DNA from: Anniella stebbinsi
Lineage: Eukaryota; Chordata; Lepidosauria; Squamata; Anniellidae
NCBI GenBank assembly: GCA_029215795.1
Contig: JARDYH010000003.1
Coordinates: 64,612,109-64,676,108 of the forward strand
DNA: 64,000 bases
Reading direction: 5' to 3'
Position numbers and translations under genes: made by a program. The notes below the pieces were generated by a model. It ran no database searches, had not been told where the DNA came from, and saw only the letters and a program-made list of their open reading frames with translations. Numbering within the stretch: the first letter of the stretch is position 1; each line of letters starts with the position of its first letter. Shown piece after piece: positions 21,960-33,674 of the stretch.

Positions 21960-23245
21960 ATTATTGCTCTGCAATTGTGCTTTGTGGTTCCTTGGGGCTC
22001 TATTTTATCCTCTGTGCTTTTCAAGAGCTACATGAAACTACTGGGAGAAGTTGAGAAGAAATGCCACCAATATATGAATGGATGACACTTACCTCTATAA
22101 ACTGAGACTTTTCTACATGAGGCATTTATTGTGTGCTCATCATTCCTTACTCATGGTTGTTTATGGGTTCTTTAGACTCGGGTTTGTTTATGGGTTCCAG
22201 TTTTGCTTCTGTTTTTAAACAGCACTTTCTCAGGGTTTTTTTAGAGTGGGGAAAATGGAATATTATTTCTGAAAGCAAAAGAAAATGTAATTTCCTACTT
22301 GTGTAATTGCATTACTCCACTATAGTACAGTGTCACCTGGAGATCATGTAGTGGAAAATCAGAAAATGAAAAGCTCTTTGTGTAGAGCTTGGATCTCAAT
22401 TCTGCGACAAAATTGAAAGTCGATACAGCAGACTAAGAACATTGTGTAGAAAAGCTCTATACTCAATCCAGACAAAAAAGAGATACTTGTTGTGGGTGAT
22501 TCTGATGTCTGTTTGAGTGGCATTGGTCGCTCTCCCCGTAAAGAGCAAGTTTGTAGTTTGATGGTGCTCTTAGATCCATCATTGTCAACAGAGAGCCTTT
22601 TATCAGCTTAGGTTGATATACCAGCTGTGGCTCAACTTGGACAGAGATAGCCTTGCAACAGTAATTTTCGCTCTGGTAACTTCTCATCTGAATTATTGCA
22701 ACTCATTATATGTGGGGCTGTCTTAAAAAAAAGGTCTGGAAACTTCAGTGAGTTGAAAATAGGGTTGCTTACTGGAACTGCCATTGAGATCATAGTATGC
22801 CAGTTTTTCTCCATCTGCACCTGCTTCCTGTCTGTTTCCAGGGACAATTCGAAGTGCTGGCTTAAAACTTTGAAGCCCTAAATGACTTGGGGCCAGGTTA
22901 CCTGAAGGAAAGTCACTCTCATATTTACCTACCTAAACATTAGGATCTTAATCTGAGGCCCTTCTCCAATTGCCCCCCTCAAAAGAGGTGAGGCAATGAG
23001 AGGAAGAGAGAGGGCCTTTTTAGTGATGACAACCCATTTGTGGAATGCCCTCTCCGGAGAGGTTTGCATATGTTATGGTCTGCTGGTTTTAATGAGCTGG
23101 AATGGTTTTATTTATTCTTTGCTGCTGGTTTTATCTTGGTTTTATTCTGGATTGTTTTCATTTTTTCCTTTTATTTTTATACCACCTAGAAAACTTCAGT
23201 TATTGAATGGTTTAAACATATAGTAAATACATACATACATCAAAT
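21960..23245 (+). pseudogene. Heavily degenerate L2-like LINE copy
   Basis: Fragments of the L2-like reverse transcriptase survive in order: a CHQY-type block followed by a lost ADD (about 22055-22085); AATCCAGACAAAAAAGAGA, corresponding to NPDKTE (about 22465); and TCTCATCTGAATTATTGCAA, corresponding to SxLxYCN (about 22680). The 3' end has TGGTTTTATTTATTCTTTGC, then ACCACCTAGAAAACTTCAG, and a short ATAC tail near 23225-23240. About 22110-22390 does not fit and may be a later insertion. Much older than the copies at 50931 and 62005. Confidence 0.65.
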
Positions 23246-24430
23246 TGTGCTGCCATGCAGAAACAGGCAACAGCAGGACAGGCTGTGGGCCTTGTTGCTA
23301 TGCAAAAATTGTGCTGTTTGGTTTGTAGATTTAGACAGCAAGAATTGTGAATTTTCCTTGTGATAAGGATAAAAATAGGGTCATTCTTCCATTTAAGATT
23401 TCAAATGGATTCATTTTTATCCCTTATATTTAAATGTTTTATTTAGCTTGAATGTTGCACTCCATTTATATAGCTTTAGAGCTTTATGCAGTCCAGTTAG
23501 CCCAAAGTCTAGAGACTTTTTGAAAAAAAATTCTCTGTTAATCTGGAAGCATGTGTGATATGCTCTCACTGGATATGTGAATTATATTACATCACATTGT
23601 GTGTATGTCAAATAACATGAGGTAATTGTTGAAGCAATACATATCCCCCACCAACTCAAAGCCTGCAACTGATGTCCAGGTAATTATCTGCATGGTATAA
23701 TGATCACCAGTTGGCTTCTTAAGGATTCTCTCAAAACAAGCTTTCATTGCACAGCAGTCCCATGTTGACATCTCCCTTATAGTAACAGGACATAAGAGAA
23801 ATCTGTAAAGAAGGGGGTATGTGACTTCAGGCAGAGACCACAGAGCAGAAGCCTGTTTCCCTAAGTGAAAAGCGAGAGACAGAAAAATTGGACAAGCAGT
23901 AAAGACAAATCACGTGCCTTTTATACACCAGCGTTTCTCTGGGCATCAGTCAGAACTCTTCTATTGAGGTAGTTGCAGTCAGGCTGAAACTGTAAAGGCA
24001 TGCCAACTGATAATTTACTTATGCTCAACCAAAGTGACAACTTTTAAAATAGGAAATCACAGTCTGAGGAGGGAAGAACAGAAATGTTCATACTTTTTTC
24101 CTCAAGCTAAGAATTTATAACTGCCATACTCCACTTTTCATGAATAAAGCAAAGGTTTGTTAAAAGTCCTCTGAATGTGCCTATCAGCAAAATATTACTG
24201 ACACTTTTGCATCTTTGAAGAAGGCACATGCGAACACAGATCAGCACTTTTCCCGCATTTTATTTTATTACAGTTTTGGTCACATGAATACCATCCCAGA
24301 CAGTAGCTGCTGCCTTAGAGATTTTAAATCAAAAGGCAACTTATAAATATATTAAGACATAGAAAGAAATATAATATTTGGGCACTTACTATACACCCAT
24401 ACTTCCTTCTACCGGGGGGCTATCTATATA
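23246..24430. other. No gene recognised
   Basis: AT-rich DNA with no recognisable repeats or long open frames. Possibly unique sequence. Confidence 0.4.
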
Positions 24431-24445
24431 CACTTAACCCTGCAG

Positions 24446-24505
24446 TAGCTGTGAATCTGCATTCCGTCAATTACATTACTCAACTGCAGATTCACAGCCA
24501 ACACA
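24446..24505. repeat. Short hairpin
   Basis: CTGTGAATCTGCA and its exact complement TGCAGATTCACAG are separated by about 23 bases. Could be the core of an old foldback element or chance. Confidence 0.4.
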
Positions 24506-25044
24506 GGGCTTTTCCATGAAGCTGAGCACTAAAAAAGTTGGGGACTTACCCTGACTATTTTGGTGGGAGTGAGCTCACTCTGTCTCTTCTGCCATCTAAC
24601 CTCGCTCCATGGCTGATCCGGGGGGGCAGTCCTGGCAGAAGGTGACCAGTGATTGGTTACTGGAAGCCAGAAAAGCCAGAAAGAGGGCGGGGCAGTGGTT
24701 CCAGTACCTGGATGACTGCCAGAAACCCCGTGCTCTCTTATTGGCATTGGGATTCCCTAATGCTACTCTGGGTAAGCAAAACCATGAGGTTTTAGGGAAA
24801 TGCAGTGCCAACTTGGTGCTGTGAAGACAGCCCCGTGATTTAGGTTTGTTTTCCTATTGCTGAATTTGCAATCATTGTACCTATGGAGCCACATATCCAA
24901 AGTATTTGTGATGCAGTGTTAATAAGATAGGTGGGGAGGAGAGAAAACCCTTTGAGACAAGATAGTAAAGCAGTTGTAGTCCAGAGAGATATCAGATTTT
25001 TTAAAAATGGCCTTAAGGGTGCCTCCAGAAAGAAGAAAGCTAGC

Positions 25045-25300
25045 CCTACCAATCAAAAGGCATTGGGCAGCAATTCCATCTTTCTCTCCTTAATGGATTT
25101 TGTCTGGTAAGAAAAAAGCAGGGATGGAGAACTACAAATTGAAGACAACATCATATGGATCCTCTGTAAAATTCCATGAAAAAAGGCAGGAGATTGCACA
25201 ATAAAAGCCTCATCCAGATGCACTGTAAATCTAAATATTAAATTTAGAGGGCTGTCATTTTTGTACAGATAATCTATGTTTACATCATGAATTGGCACTC
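25045..25300 (+). repeat. Unclassified dispersed repeat, unit 1
   Basis: Shares with 25325-25600 an ordered series of blocks: AAAGGCATTG, TTCCATCTTTCTCTCC, GGTAAGAAAAAAG, AAATTCCATGAA-type and CAATAAAAGCCTCATC. It has no open frame of note. Three copies in the window show that it is a repeat family, but I do not recognise the name. Confidence 0.6.
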
Positions 25301-25324
25301 TTCTCCATTAGGGACACTCTTCTG

Positions 25325-25600
25325 TATGGAGGGTTCCTAGTGCTTCCAATTGAAAGGCATTGTGCAGCTAGTCCATCTTTTTCTCCTCTATAGGTTTTTC
25401 ATGGTAAGAAAAAAGATGGAAGAAATGGTGGAGAAACATGGGAGGGTTACAGGTGGAAGATGACAATGGCTGGACCTCCCATAAAATTATGTGAATAAGG
25501 CAGGCTGATGGCATGATAAAAGCTTTGTCTGAAATCATCCTATGATCTGGGACTGAGCCCCGGCAATAAAACAGCTTCAGGGGTAATCCATGGTGAAGAC
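25325..25600 (+). repeat. Unclassified dispersed repeat, unit 2
   Basis: Contains GGTTCCTAGTGCTTCC, AAGGCATTGTGCAGC, GGTAAGAAAAAAGATGGAAG, AAATGGTGGAGAAACATG and GATAAAAGCTTTGTCTGAAA in order. It is a direct-orientation neighbour of unit 1, so the pair could be a tandem duplication or two insertions. It matches the minus strand of 45120-45330. Confidence 0.65.
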
Positions 25601-27540
25601 CTTCCATATTTTATGTGGCCCAGCATGACCACAGATGGTAAAATCTGCTGTTTTGGGGGTTCAAAACAGGATGTTAAGGAGAGGCAGCCTTTGGGGCATG
25701 TTGTGCTCCAGTTGTTTAATGGAGTTTGAGCAGATGCTGTAATGTAGTCCCTATGATTCATCTTCATCAGGAGTTGGCCTTAGCATTATGAACTGGCCGA
25801 AACTTTCAGATGTCATCAAGGGCAGGCCCATTCAGAGTGCATTATAGCAGCCCAGTCTCACAATTAGAAAAGCATGAATACTGGTCCCAATTTCAAAGTC
25901 TGACCAGGGGAGTTGGGGGACCCTGATGCTTCTTTCTCATCAGATCAAATAACCTGAAAGGCACTCCAGACAATTTCTGCAATCACAGATCCCTAAAGTA
26001 CAAATGAATTTCATGGGAACACAAATGGTATGTGGTTCTCTCCCTCCCCCCCTTTTTTTTGCTTGCACTTATATTATAGCTTGCAAATGGAAACTTGTTC
26101 ATGTAAGTTCCAGATGTGGAGATAGCATATGCATTTTTCCACATAGAAGACAAGACGTGTAAGTTCCACCTTCTCATGTTACAGTGGAAGTACAAAAAGA
26201 GGAAATGTGCATCATTTCCATTTGTCTATTTGCCTTAGTATGTGGAAGAGCTTCCAACTGGAGATTTATTCAGGAGTATGACAGATGTGTTCCATGGTGG
26301 TGGGAGGAAGGGGGCTGCTTTTGTTGTTGTTGCTTGACATCGCAATCTGCAAAGAAGTGGAACATTTTAAATCCTAAACCATTGCAAGTGGCCACGGCAA
26401 GTCAGCACATGTGAATTGCTGACTCCCACTAGGCAGTTTCATGCACCTGCAACAAGTCTCCCATACTTTGAATTGTAAATAAATGCATGCCTTTCATTTA
26501 AGCAGACATATACTCTGTTTTCTCTCTCTCGTCTTCTCTCCCTGTCTCTCTCAGTCTCATATACACACATACGGATGATCACAAACTAATTCAATTTAAT
26601 CTTATGGCCTCAATGAAAGACATATGTGAACCTAATTAGTATATTCATAACACTTAACACAAGTCACACATATACAATTATGTTCCAACAGATTTATGTC
26701 TCGTAAAGTTTCCATGCAATTTCTTTGCTATGCTCGTTTTTTGCTTTTCCCTGATTCATATGGATAATTTAAGGTTCCAGTAGTACTCAAATGCATCGGG
26801 AGAGCTGTGGAATAGTAGACCCTGCTGTTCACAGCCGCTGTCTCATTCTTTCATTCCATGGGGAGATTCTGTTTCATGTGCTTTTCATTTTAACTTCTAC
26901 CTCCATGAATGTTATTTCCTCTCCTTTGGCTTCCACCAAGGTCAAAGAAATCTTTTGCATTAAAAAAAGATCATATCTAGTCATTTACTGAAAATCTGTC
27001 CATCTGTATCTAAAAATATCAGGTTTCAAAACTAGACTAGCACACACCTACAGTTGTTCAGACCTCACCTGGTGATGGTGCTTCAGCTCTGAGGCACTAA
27101 AAGTATACACCCTCTATTCCCTTGCCCTGTTTCACCTATACCTGCTGTGTGTCTGCTCAGGACAAGTAGGAGAAAAAAGATCAGGAGGTACAACAGCTGC
27201 ATTCTCTCTTATTGCCAGAGCTTTCAAAAGTAAAGTCAACATCTCTAGTGATGACCTAACAACTTATGACTTTTGACTTAACACAGCTGATGTAAATTGT
27301 AAATAGGGGGTGGTAGAAACATACAGTAAGATGAGCTGATAGAACGGACTGTATCACTGGAATCAATGGAGGTTTCCCCCCTTTTTAACCCCTCCCACAG
27401 TGATGGTGGAATTTCGAGGAAAATGGTCAGGGAGTTTTAACACCCTTCCTCCTCCTGGATTGCTGTGGTCGCAACCCAAATCAGGGACTTACACATGCTT
27501 ACACAAAAATCAAACTAAGACAAGCCTATGTGCTGCACCA
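25601..27540. other. No gene recognised
   Basis: AT-rich DNA with short open frames on both strands and a CTCT-rich stretch at 26521-26555. No assignable element. Confidence 0.4.
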
Positions 27541-28085
27541 GCCTTCCTCAACTTGGTGCAGTTCAGATGTTTTGGATTACAATGCCCAGCATTCCTGACC
27601 ATTGGACATGGTGGCTGATGGGAACTGAACAGGGTGACCATATTTGGGAAATTAAAACAGAGGACACCTAATGGGGGGGTGGCTTTCTGGGGTCCCCAGA
27701 AAGTGCGTCATTCTCCCTGCCACCATAAAAGCCCTGACTGGAGCGGAGGAGGGGAAAGTGTGTCATTCCCGCCCCATGCCACTGCTCCATTCAGGGCATT
27801 TTCTATAAAGTCTGGGAATTACATGCTTTCCCCTTTAAGGCCCCGATTGGAACAGTGGGGGGGAAATGATGCACCTCCAGAAAGCGCGTCATTCCCCCTG
27901 CCATGCTAATGGTGGCCTTAAAGGGGAAAGTGTGTCATTCCAGGACATTATAGAAAATTACAGAAAATCCCCCCGGACACCCAGGATAGAACAAAAAACA
28001 GGACAAATCCGGGGAAATCCTGACAGTTGGTCACCCTAGAACTGAAGTCGTAAAAATCTGGAGGGCATCAGATTGGGAAATGCTG
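27541..28085. mobile_element. Palindromic repeat, split by a hAT element
   Basis: The left part (CCTTCCTCAACTTGGTGCAG, TTGGATTACAATGCCCAGCA) faces a right part ending TCTGGAGGGCATCAGATTGG. In an intact copy the two would nearly abut. The left part carries ATTACAATGCCCAGCATTCC, which resembles the SBS promoter motif. The element at 27630-28038 separates the arms. Confidence 0.6.
27630..28038. mobile_element. hAT-type non-autonomous element with exact 8-bp target duplication
   Basis: Starts CAGGGTGACCATATTTGGG and ends GTTGGTCACCCTA, terminal inverted repeats of at least 10 bp. GAACTGAA flanks both sides (27622-27629 and 28039-28046) exactly, the 8-bp duplication expected of hAT transposition. 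The 409-bp interior has GC-rich inverted blocks such as AAAGTGTGTCATTCC and AAAGTGCGTCATTC. No transposase frame. The intact duplication argues for a relatively recent insertion into an older palindromic repeat. Confidence 0.85.
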
Positions 28086-28475
28086 TGCTATGCATTGAAT
28101 GCAATGTGTAGTTCGGTCCTCTGGTTTGCCCAGTAACTCCCAGACCTTGCTTCAAGATATCAATAATGAGCATTTCATTTTGGTTTGCTACTTTTTTTGT
28201 GAGGGTGGGGCTAGGCCAAGGCAGAGGGAAGCAGAAAGCAGCATTACTAGAAAGAAGAAGAGAAGACAAAATTGTCCAGTGTACAGGTTCCTGTATTCCC
28301 ATGCTTAACCTCACAAACTATGATTGGTGTAGTCATAAGAAAGTCCCTATGTTGGAATATTTTAAAGAGGTATATTTTTATACCTTTATAGGTATAAAAA
28401 GAAAGTAGGTAAAATATATAAAGAGATGCAAGGCCCAGTTGTAAGAATGAAACAGCAGTGTAAATAATACTCACT

Positions 28476-28701
28476 GGCTCAATTCGGACGATACAATAAA
28501 CAACTGGTGTGGGGGAAACAATCGTCAGTTGTTTTGACTATTATGTTATCCGAATGCTGCCATAGTCAACTCAGCGCTGATCCTAATCCACACCACAGTT
28601 GATTATTTATTACCATGTTGTGTGGGGAGTACCCCCTAGATGAACAACTGTAAAGTTGATTATTACCCCACCATTGACTATCGTGTCGTCCGAAGTGAGC
28701 C
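28476..28701. mobile_element. 226-bp TIR MITE, copy 2, with 3-bp target duplication
   Basis: Starts GGCTCAATTCGGACGATAC and ends GTGTCGTCCGAAGTGAGCC. ACT occurs on both sides (28473-28475 and 28702-28704). The interior is the reverse complement of 19854-20078 with few changes, including CAACTCAGCGCTGATCCTAA. A 3-bp duplication and GGC termini are seen in Harbinger-type elements, though those usually favour TAA or TTA, so the superfamily is uncertain. Confidence 0.8.
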
Positions 28702-29559
28702 ACTGTAATTGTAAATTACCATGGCTTTAGTGGTCAGATTTCTACCATTGTTTAGCAAATATATGAAGAAGTATTAGTGCATAACTTGGTTTAAATGAAT
28801 GATATAAATTGGCCATTTTTGCCTATTTTAATTATGATTTAAATCGTTTATTTAAATTATGTTGATTTAAATCCACCTTTACTTGGGAACTTCAAGCCTG
28901 GTGTAAATTCTTCATTTGTACTTCATCAAAGATTAAGATCTGATCTAGATGAGAGACACGTTAAGGGTAAAGCACTTACCCATGTAAACATTCCTCCTGT
29001 CTCCTGTCTCCTTTAAATTCTCTTACTACATGTGCCAGACTTTCTCTGCTGACTTATTTATTGTATGGATGTCAAAGTTGCAGAGGCTTATACTTTAAAC
29101 ACATATGTTGGTGATTGGTGAAAAGCCCAAGTCATTGAAAAGTAGCTGGGTAATGTTATCAGAACGCTATATAAAAATGGGTAATGGCTAAGATTTCACA
29201 AATGCAAGTGTCCTTATGGGAGCCTGGTGAAAGTTAACAATGGAACAAAAAAATGTGATTTAATAATATAGGTTTCTAACTCTAGCCAGATGTAATGTCA
29301 AAACTGAAAGAGGTACCAATCAGGTAATAAGAAGAGGTAGCTATGGGGTTCCTTAGGCATGTGCCTAACTTGCCATAGGAAAGAAAAAGTACATAGACAT
29401 TTTGGTGCAGCAGCATGCTGAATATTTATTCAAAGATGTTTAACTAGAATGTGAGAGTAGGCTCTAATTTCAAAGTAAAGACAAAGTCAAGTTGTCTACA
29501 GTTTCCGTTGACCAAAGTGAATAATTTGAAAAAGGCATGTCAACAAATTTATGGAGGAT
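28702..29559. other. No gene recognised
   Basis: AT-rich DNA; a TTTAAAT-rich patch lies at 28840-28870. Nothing assignable. Confidence 0.4.
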
Positions 29560-29985
29560 AAGCCAATCAATGGCTACTAGCCCTGATAGCTACATGACCT
29601 CCAGTACATCAGTTGCTGGGGAACACAAGCAGGAGGACACTATTGCACTCATGTTCTACTTGTGGGCTTCCCACAGATGGCTAGTTGGCAACGGTATCAA
29701 CAGAATCCTGGGCTAGATCTGCACTACTGCTTTATAGCAGTATTGAAGTGCACTGATAACTGTTGGGGCACATTGCACATTCCATATACCGCTTTCATAT
29801 TGTTATTTCCTGCTTTTTATTCCACATTTTCCAAAATACCACAACAAATGTCTTTGTGTGTCCTATAAGGTATCAATGCACAAGAGGGATATAGCGTTAC
29901 CATTATGGGATCGAAGTGATTTGTCACAAGGTGTAGATCTAGCCTTTGGTGTTGGTCTGATCCAGCATGGCTCTTATGTTCTTAG
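29560..29985 (+). mobile_element. CR1-like LINE 3' tail, interrupted
   Basis: Begins within AATCAATGGCTACTAGCCCT and includes TCAGTTGCTGGGGAACACA. It ends GGTCTGATCCAGCATGGCTC then TTATGTTCTTA, the same untranslated 3' portion as 5340-5602 and 33465-33674. The insertion 29711-29944 lies between TATCAACAGAATCC and GGTGTTGGTCTGATCC. Confidence 0.75.
29711..29944. mobile_element. TIR MITE nested in CR1 tail
   Basis: Starts GGCTAGATCTGCACTACTGC and ends GGTGTAGATCTAGCC, inverted repeats. The interior block GGGGCACATTGCACATTCC is shared in diverged form with 39898-40030, 46116-46265 and 46742-47322. Exact ends are uncertain by a few bases because the host sequence at the left (CTGGACTAGAT in other copies) resembles the element's own terminus. 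Confidence 0.65.
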
Positions 29986-30640
29986 TTAGAAGAATGGGGG
30001 GATTTGTGTTTAATTTCTATTGCTGCAGGGTGTTCAATCAATTCATCCCAGATTCTTTGTGAGATTAAGATTGGTTCCTTTACACATCCCCCCCCCCCCG
30101 GGTTTTTTCTTTCTCTGCCTTTTTATATGTTCCATTGCTCAACCATTAGGGGGTGCTGTGGTATAGCAGAATTCTGCAAATACACTAGGGTTTTATGTGG
30201 CCATTAATGGATCTAGCAGACTTTCCCTTGTTAAGTTAAAAACACCACCACCAAAATGATTGCAAACAATGGGAGAAGCCCTAGAGGATGATGTTGTGTA
30301 CTGTAAAGCACCTGGAAACTACCATGAGTGAGGAATCATGAGCTCACAATAAATGACTTCTGTAGAAAGGCTCATAGTACATTGGATTTTCTGTAGACAT
30401 CAAAGCCAGCTCTCTGCCTCCTTTTCAGATTCTGCTCCAGCACAGATTGACTTCCAGTTTCACTCACAAACCTCACCACATCTAAAGGGGGAAAGAATGA
30501 TGAGTCATTTCTGTCCCTCCCCTGTGCCTTCTTGGGCCATCCCAGTTCCCAGTGAAACACATTACCAGAACGTTGCCATCTATCAACCAATATCTGTCAG
30601 GTCTTAAGAGATATTGCCTTGAGGCATTTCATGGATAGTT
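29986..30640. other. No gene recognised
   Basis: Mixed sequence with a C run at 30090-30099. No protein motif or repeat recognised. Confidence 0.4.
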
Positions 30641-30720
30641 TTATTACTATTATTTATTATTATTATTATTTAATTATTAAAATTTTATAGCACCCAATAG
30701 CCAAAGCTCTTTACTTACAG
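30641..30720 (-). mobile_element. L2-like LINE 3' tail, short
   Basis: On the minus strand AAAGAGCTTTGGCTATTGGG leads into an AAAT- and TAA-rich tail, the L2-like 3' terminus (compare 15040-15112 and 63920-63970). Only the terminus remains. Confidence 0.6.
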
Positions 30721-32420
30721 AAATATTGGTGTCAAGAATTACAAAATGGATGGGATCCTGTATCTCTTTGCAATCAGAGGCGCTGGGTGAAGGTGACCCC
30801 TAGTCAGACTAACCTCAAACCCATAACAGTACCCTAACAGCAGCCCCTGTAAGCCACTACCATGCATCTTTATTAGAGGTGTGCATTGGATTCAGTTGAA
30901 GCCCAGGCCAACCTAAGCCCCTTTAGACCATTTTAATGCTTTCTAAGGCAAAGCAGGCTTCCTTCCAAAGTGACCAGAACCAATGCTGAAACCTGCATGA
31001 CGCTTCATTTGCAATTTAGCTCTGGAAAGGCAGATGGTGTGCTCCCCAAAATAGCATCTTTTACTTTTGTTTCTTTTAAACATGATTGGGTTAGGGAAGG
31101 ACTTTCCTTGATTCAAACCATGTGTCCTCCATGTGAAGGAGCCCATCGTAATCCCACAAAGAAACTAAAAGCAGAAAGGATGCAGGTTTTTTCCTTAATG
31201 TAGAAAAGATTGGACTCTGTAATCAAACATGCAGCATCCATTTATGTGCTTGATTCCCATCCAGAAAGGGATGCATGCCTGGAAGTTTTGTTTCATGCAT
31301 ATATATCCCCTAGCTGTATCAGGCTCAAGGCAGTTTTGGGCCTATATTTCACTGCATAAAATGCTATCAAAAAGGTAATTGTTGCTCAGTTTGTAAATGT
31401 ACAATCACTTAAGAAAAACCCTAAGTCATCTTTCTATATAAACAAAGGCCACACTATTACTTCATTCTAGTAATATATGCCACATGATTCAATTATACCA
31501 TTCTGCTAATGTTAAAACTGGATTTCAAATATATGAATGTTTCAAAGTTAACAGCTTTTGAATGAAAGGAATCTCCGCTACTAAATTTGCAGTGGCCAGA
31601 TTTGGTTTTGTTTTGCTGGGGTGGGGGGGTTAACCAGCCAAACCCACTTTTCCTGTTTCTTGTAGGCTGCCTGAAGAGATGGCGAGAAAGTTAGAATTTT
31701 TACCATTCACTTCTTTAAAAAAAATTGAACCTAGATTTTTAACTAAACATGCATTCCAATTACTCCATACATTGAAGACTAATTCACTTGTTAATAAGTC
31801 TGAAAGCAGATTTGATGCATACTGTGTTTTGCATTGTGGTGAAACAATTATCTAGGCAGTTTAATCATTATAAATATACATAATCAAGGTTTTGACTCAG
31901 ACATCATATGGTATGTATAAATGCCATTTGGAATGAGTCACATTCTGGTTTACTAAAAGGTTCATATGAATTGGCCTTGAGTTCTAAAAAAACCTCTCTG
32001 ATCATTAATTAAAAAGAATGCAGTAAAACAACTCTGCGATACTGTGATTTTTTTGAGACGGAAGTGGCTAGTTAAGTGCGCACTGGCCATGACATCATCC
32101 ATTGCAAAGGACCTGACAACACAAGCTGCAGGAAACCCCCAATGAAGACAGACACCTGGTTCTTGTTCTTTTTATGGCTCCAACATTATAAGGCAGAATA
32201 TTATTGCAAATAGATTTACCATTCAGGCTATAGCACTTCTGTTAATAAATGCTGCATCATTTAATATCTTCAATTTGTTGTCCCAACAAAATGAAGTTAT
32301 ATTACAGTCAGAGAGAAAGTGGGCTGTGGGCTGAATGCAAAGGGGCACTTATGCCCCCAGTGATACCCTTCCACAAGCAGTGGGTCCCACCAATACCGTT
32401 GTGCGAATGGGACCCACCGC
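30721..32420. other. No gene recognised
   Basis: AT-rich DNA with no assignable element. Frames near 30943-31203 lie on both strands over the same bases and look fortuitous. Confidence 0.4.
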
Positions 32421-32434
32421 TTACCCAAAAGAGA

Positions 32435-32592
32435 TAGAGCACTTCCTAGGAGAAGCCCTAAAATGACCTGAAACACTCATTTCTAGAAGGAGGCAGGTGA
32501 GCAGAGCTCCCTTATGTGAGCTCCACCGACCTGCCTCCTTCCAGAAATGAGCATTTCCACTAATTTCAGGTTGCCCTGGGAGTACTATATTG
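32435..32592. repeat. Foldback, about 65-bp arms
   Basis: The left arm includes CTCATTTCTAGAAGGAGGCAGG and AGCAGAGCTC; the right arm holds CCTGCCTCCTTCCAGAAATG. Outer parts CCTAGGAGAAGCCC and AATTTCAGGTTGCCCTGGGA continue the pairing less exactly. A smaller hairpin, AGTGGGTCCCACC against GGGACCCACCGCTT, sits just left at about 32375-32420. Likely a foldback MITE. Confidence 0.6.
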
Positions 32593-32639
32593 CCAAGCAG
32601 TGTTTGTGCAATGCAATTCATGGGGTGGAAGAGAACTGT

Positions 32640-33464
32640 TGGGGACGTAAATGTGTCATTGGATAGTGCCCTTCATGTTTGGCACTGTTTGTACAGGCGC
32701 AGAAATAACTCTTGTGTTGTACACTAAAGGATTTCACCTTTTAGCAAATCACTGAATTACTTGAAAGCCCTCGTTTTCTTACTGAAGAGAAAAATAAGAT
32801 TTTGTAATATTGGTGTGTACATGCATGTTATTGTCAATGGGCAGTAAATTACATTGAACCAGCATGAGGGATCTCTATTGCAATGCCAATAGCTGGTGTG
32901 ATGAGAGTCTCTGGAAAACCTGACTTGGCAGTTCAGCTAATGCAATTGGCATTGTGCTAGTGGTTCCTTATGCTAGCTGTACATAATTTACCCCAGCTCT
33001 TGTGTCACATTGGATACTGCCTATTAATCATAAGCTCCACCTGTACAGAGTATGAATGTTTCTAGAAAAAAATTGAAATATTTCTATTAAGGAATTAAGT
33101 TTATATAAGAATACTTATCTTTAGGATTATTTCTCCTATTTAAAAATAGTCCCTTATAACTTTTACCACTGCAAGGAGAATATTTATTCTAGTGTTGCGG
33201 TTTAATCATGTTAAGGGAAGGTTTGAAATATTTTTTGTTTTGTTTTTTAAAATGTTTTAAAAATTGAACAAACTAGTTTTGCATATACAGGAGAAGGTAT
33301 GCATAATCATACAGTATAAGTTATACTTCCACTTCTTTGTTATAAGGCACCTGTACTTGACCTAATTTGAATTAGCAGTTACACATCAATTTCAGAATAG
33401 CCCCAGAGAATCAGACAACAATCTTGATGTGGAGGTGGTGTCACAGTAAGAGAGTCAAGATATA
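32640..33464. other. No gene recognised
   Basis: AT-rich DNA; nothing assignable. Confidence 0.4.
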
Positions 33465-33674
33465 CCCATTGATCTTGATAGCTATGTGCTACCTCGAGTA
33501 GCAGAGGAAATAAGCCTATGTACGCCAGTTGCTGGGAACCATGGGTGGGAGGGAGCTGTTGCACTGGTGTTCTGCTTGTGGGTTCCTGGTCAACAGCTAG
33601 TTGGCCACAGTAACAATATGCTGGACTAGCTAGACCCTTCGGCTGATCCAGCATGACTCTTCTTATGGTCTTGA
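33465..33674 (+). mobile_element. CR1-like LINE 3' tail
   Basis: Contains TAGCTATGTGCTACCTCGAG, AGTTGCTGGGAACCATGGGT and ATGCTGGACTAGCTAGACCC, and ends CATGACTCTTCTTATGGTCTT. This is the third copy of the 3' untranslated portion of the CR1-like element at 4318-5602. Truncated; no coding part. Confidence 0.75.
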
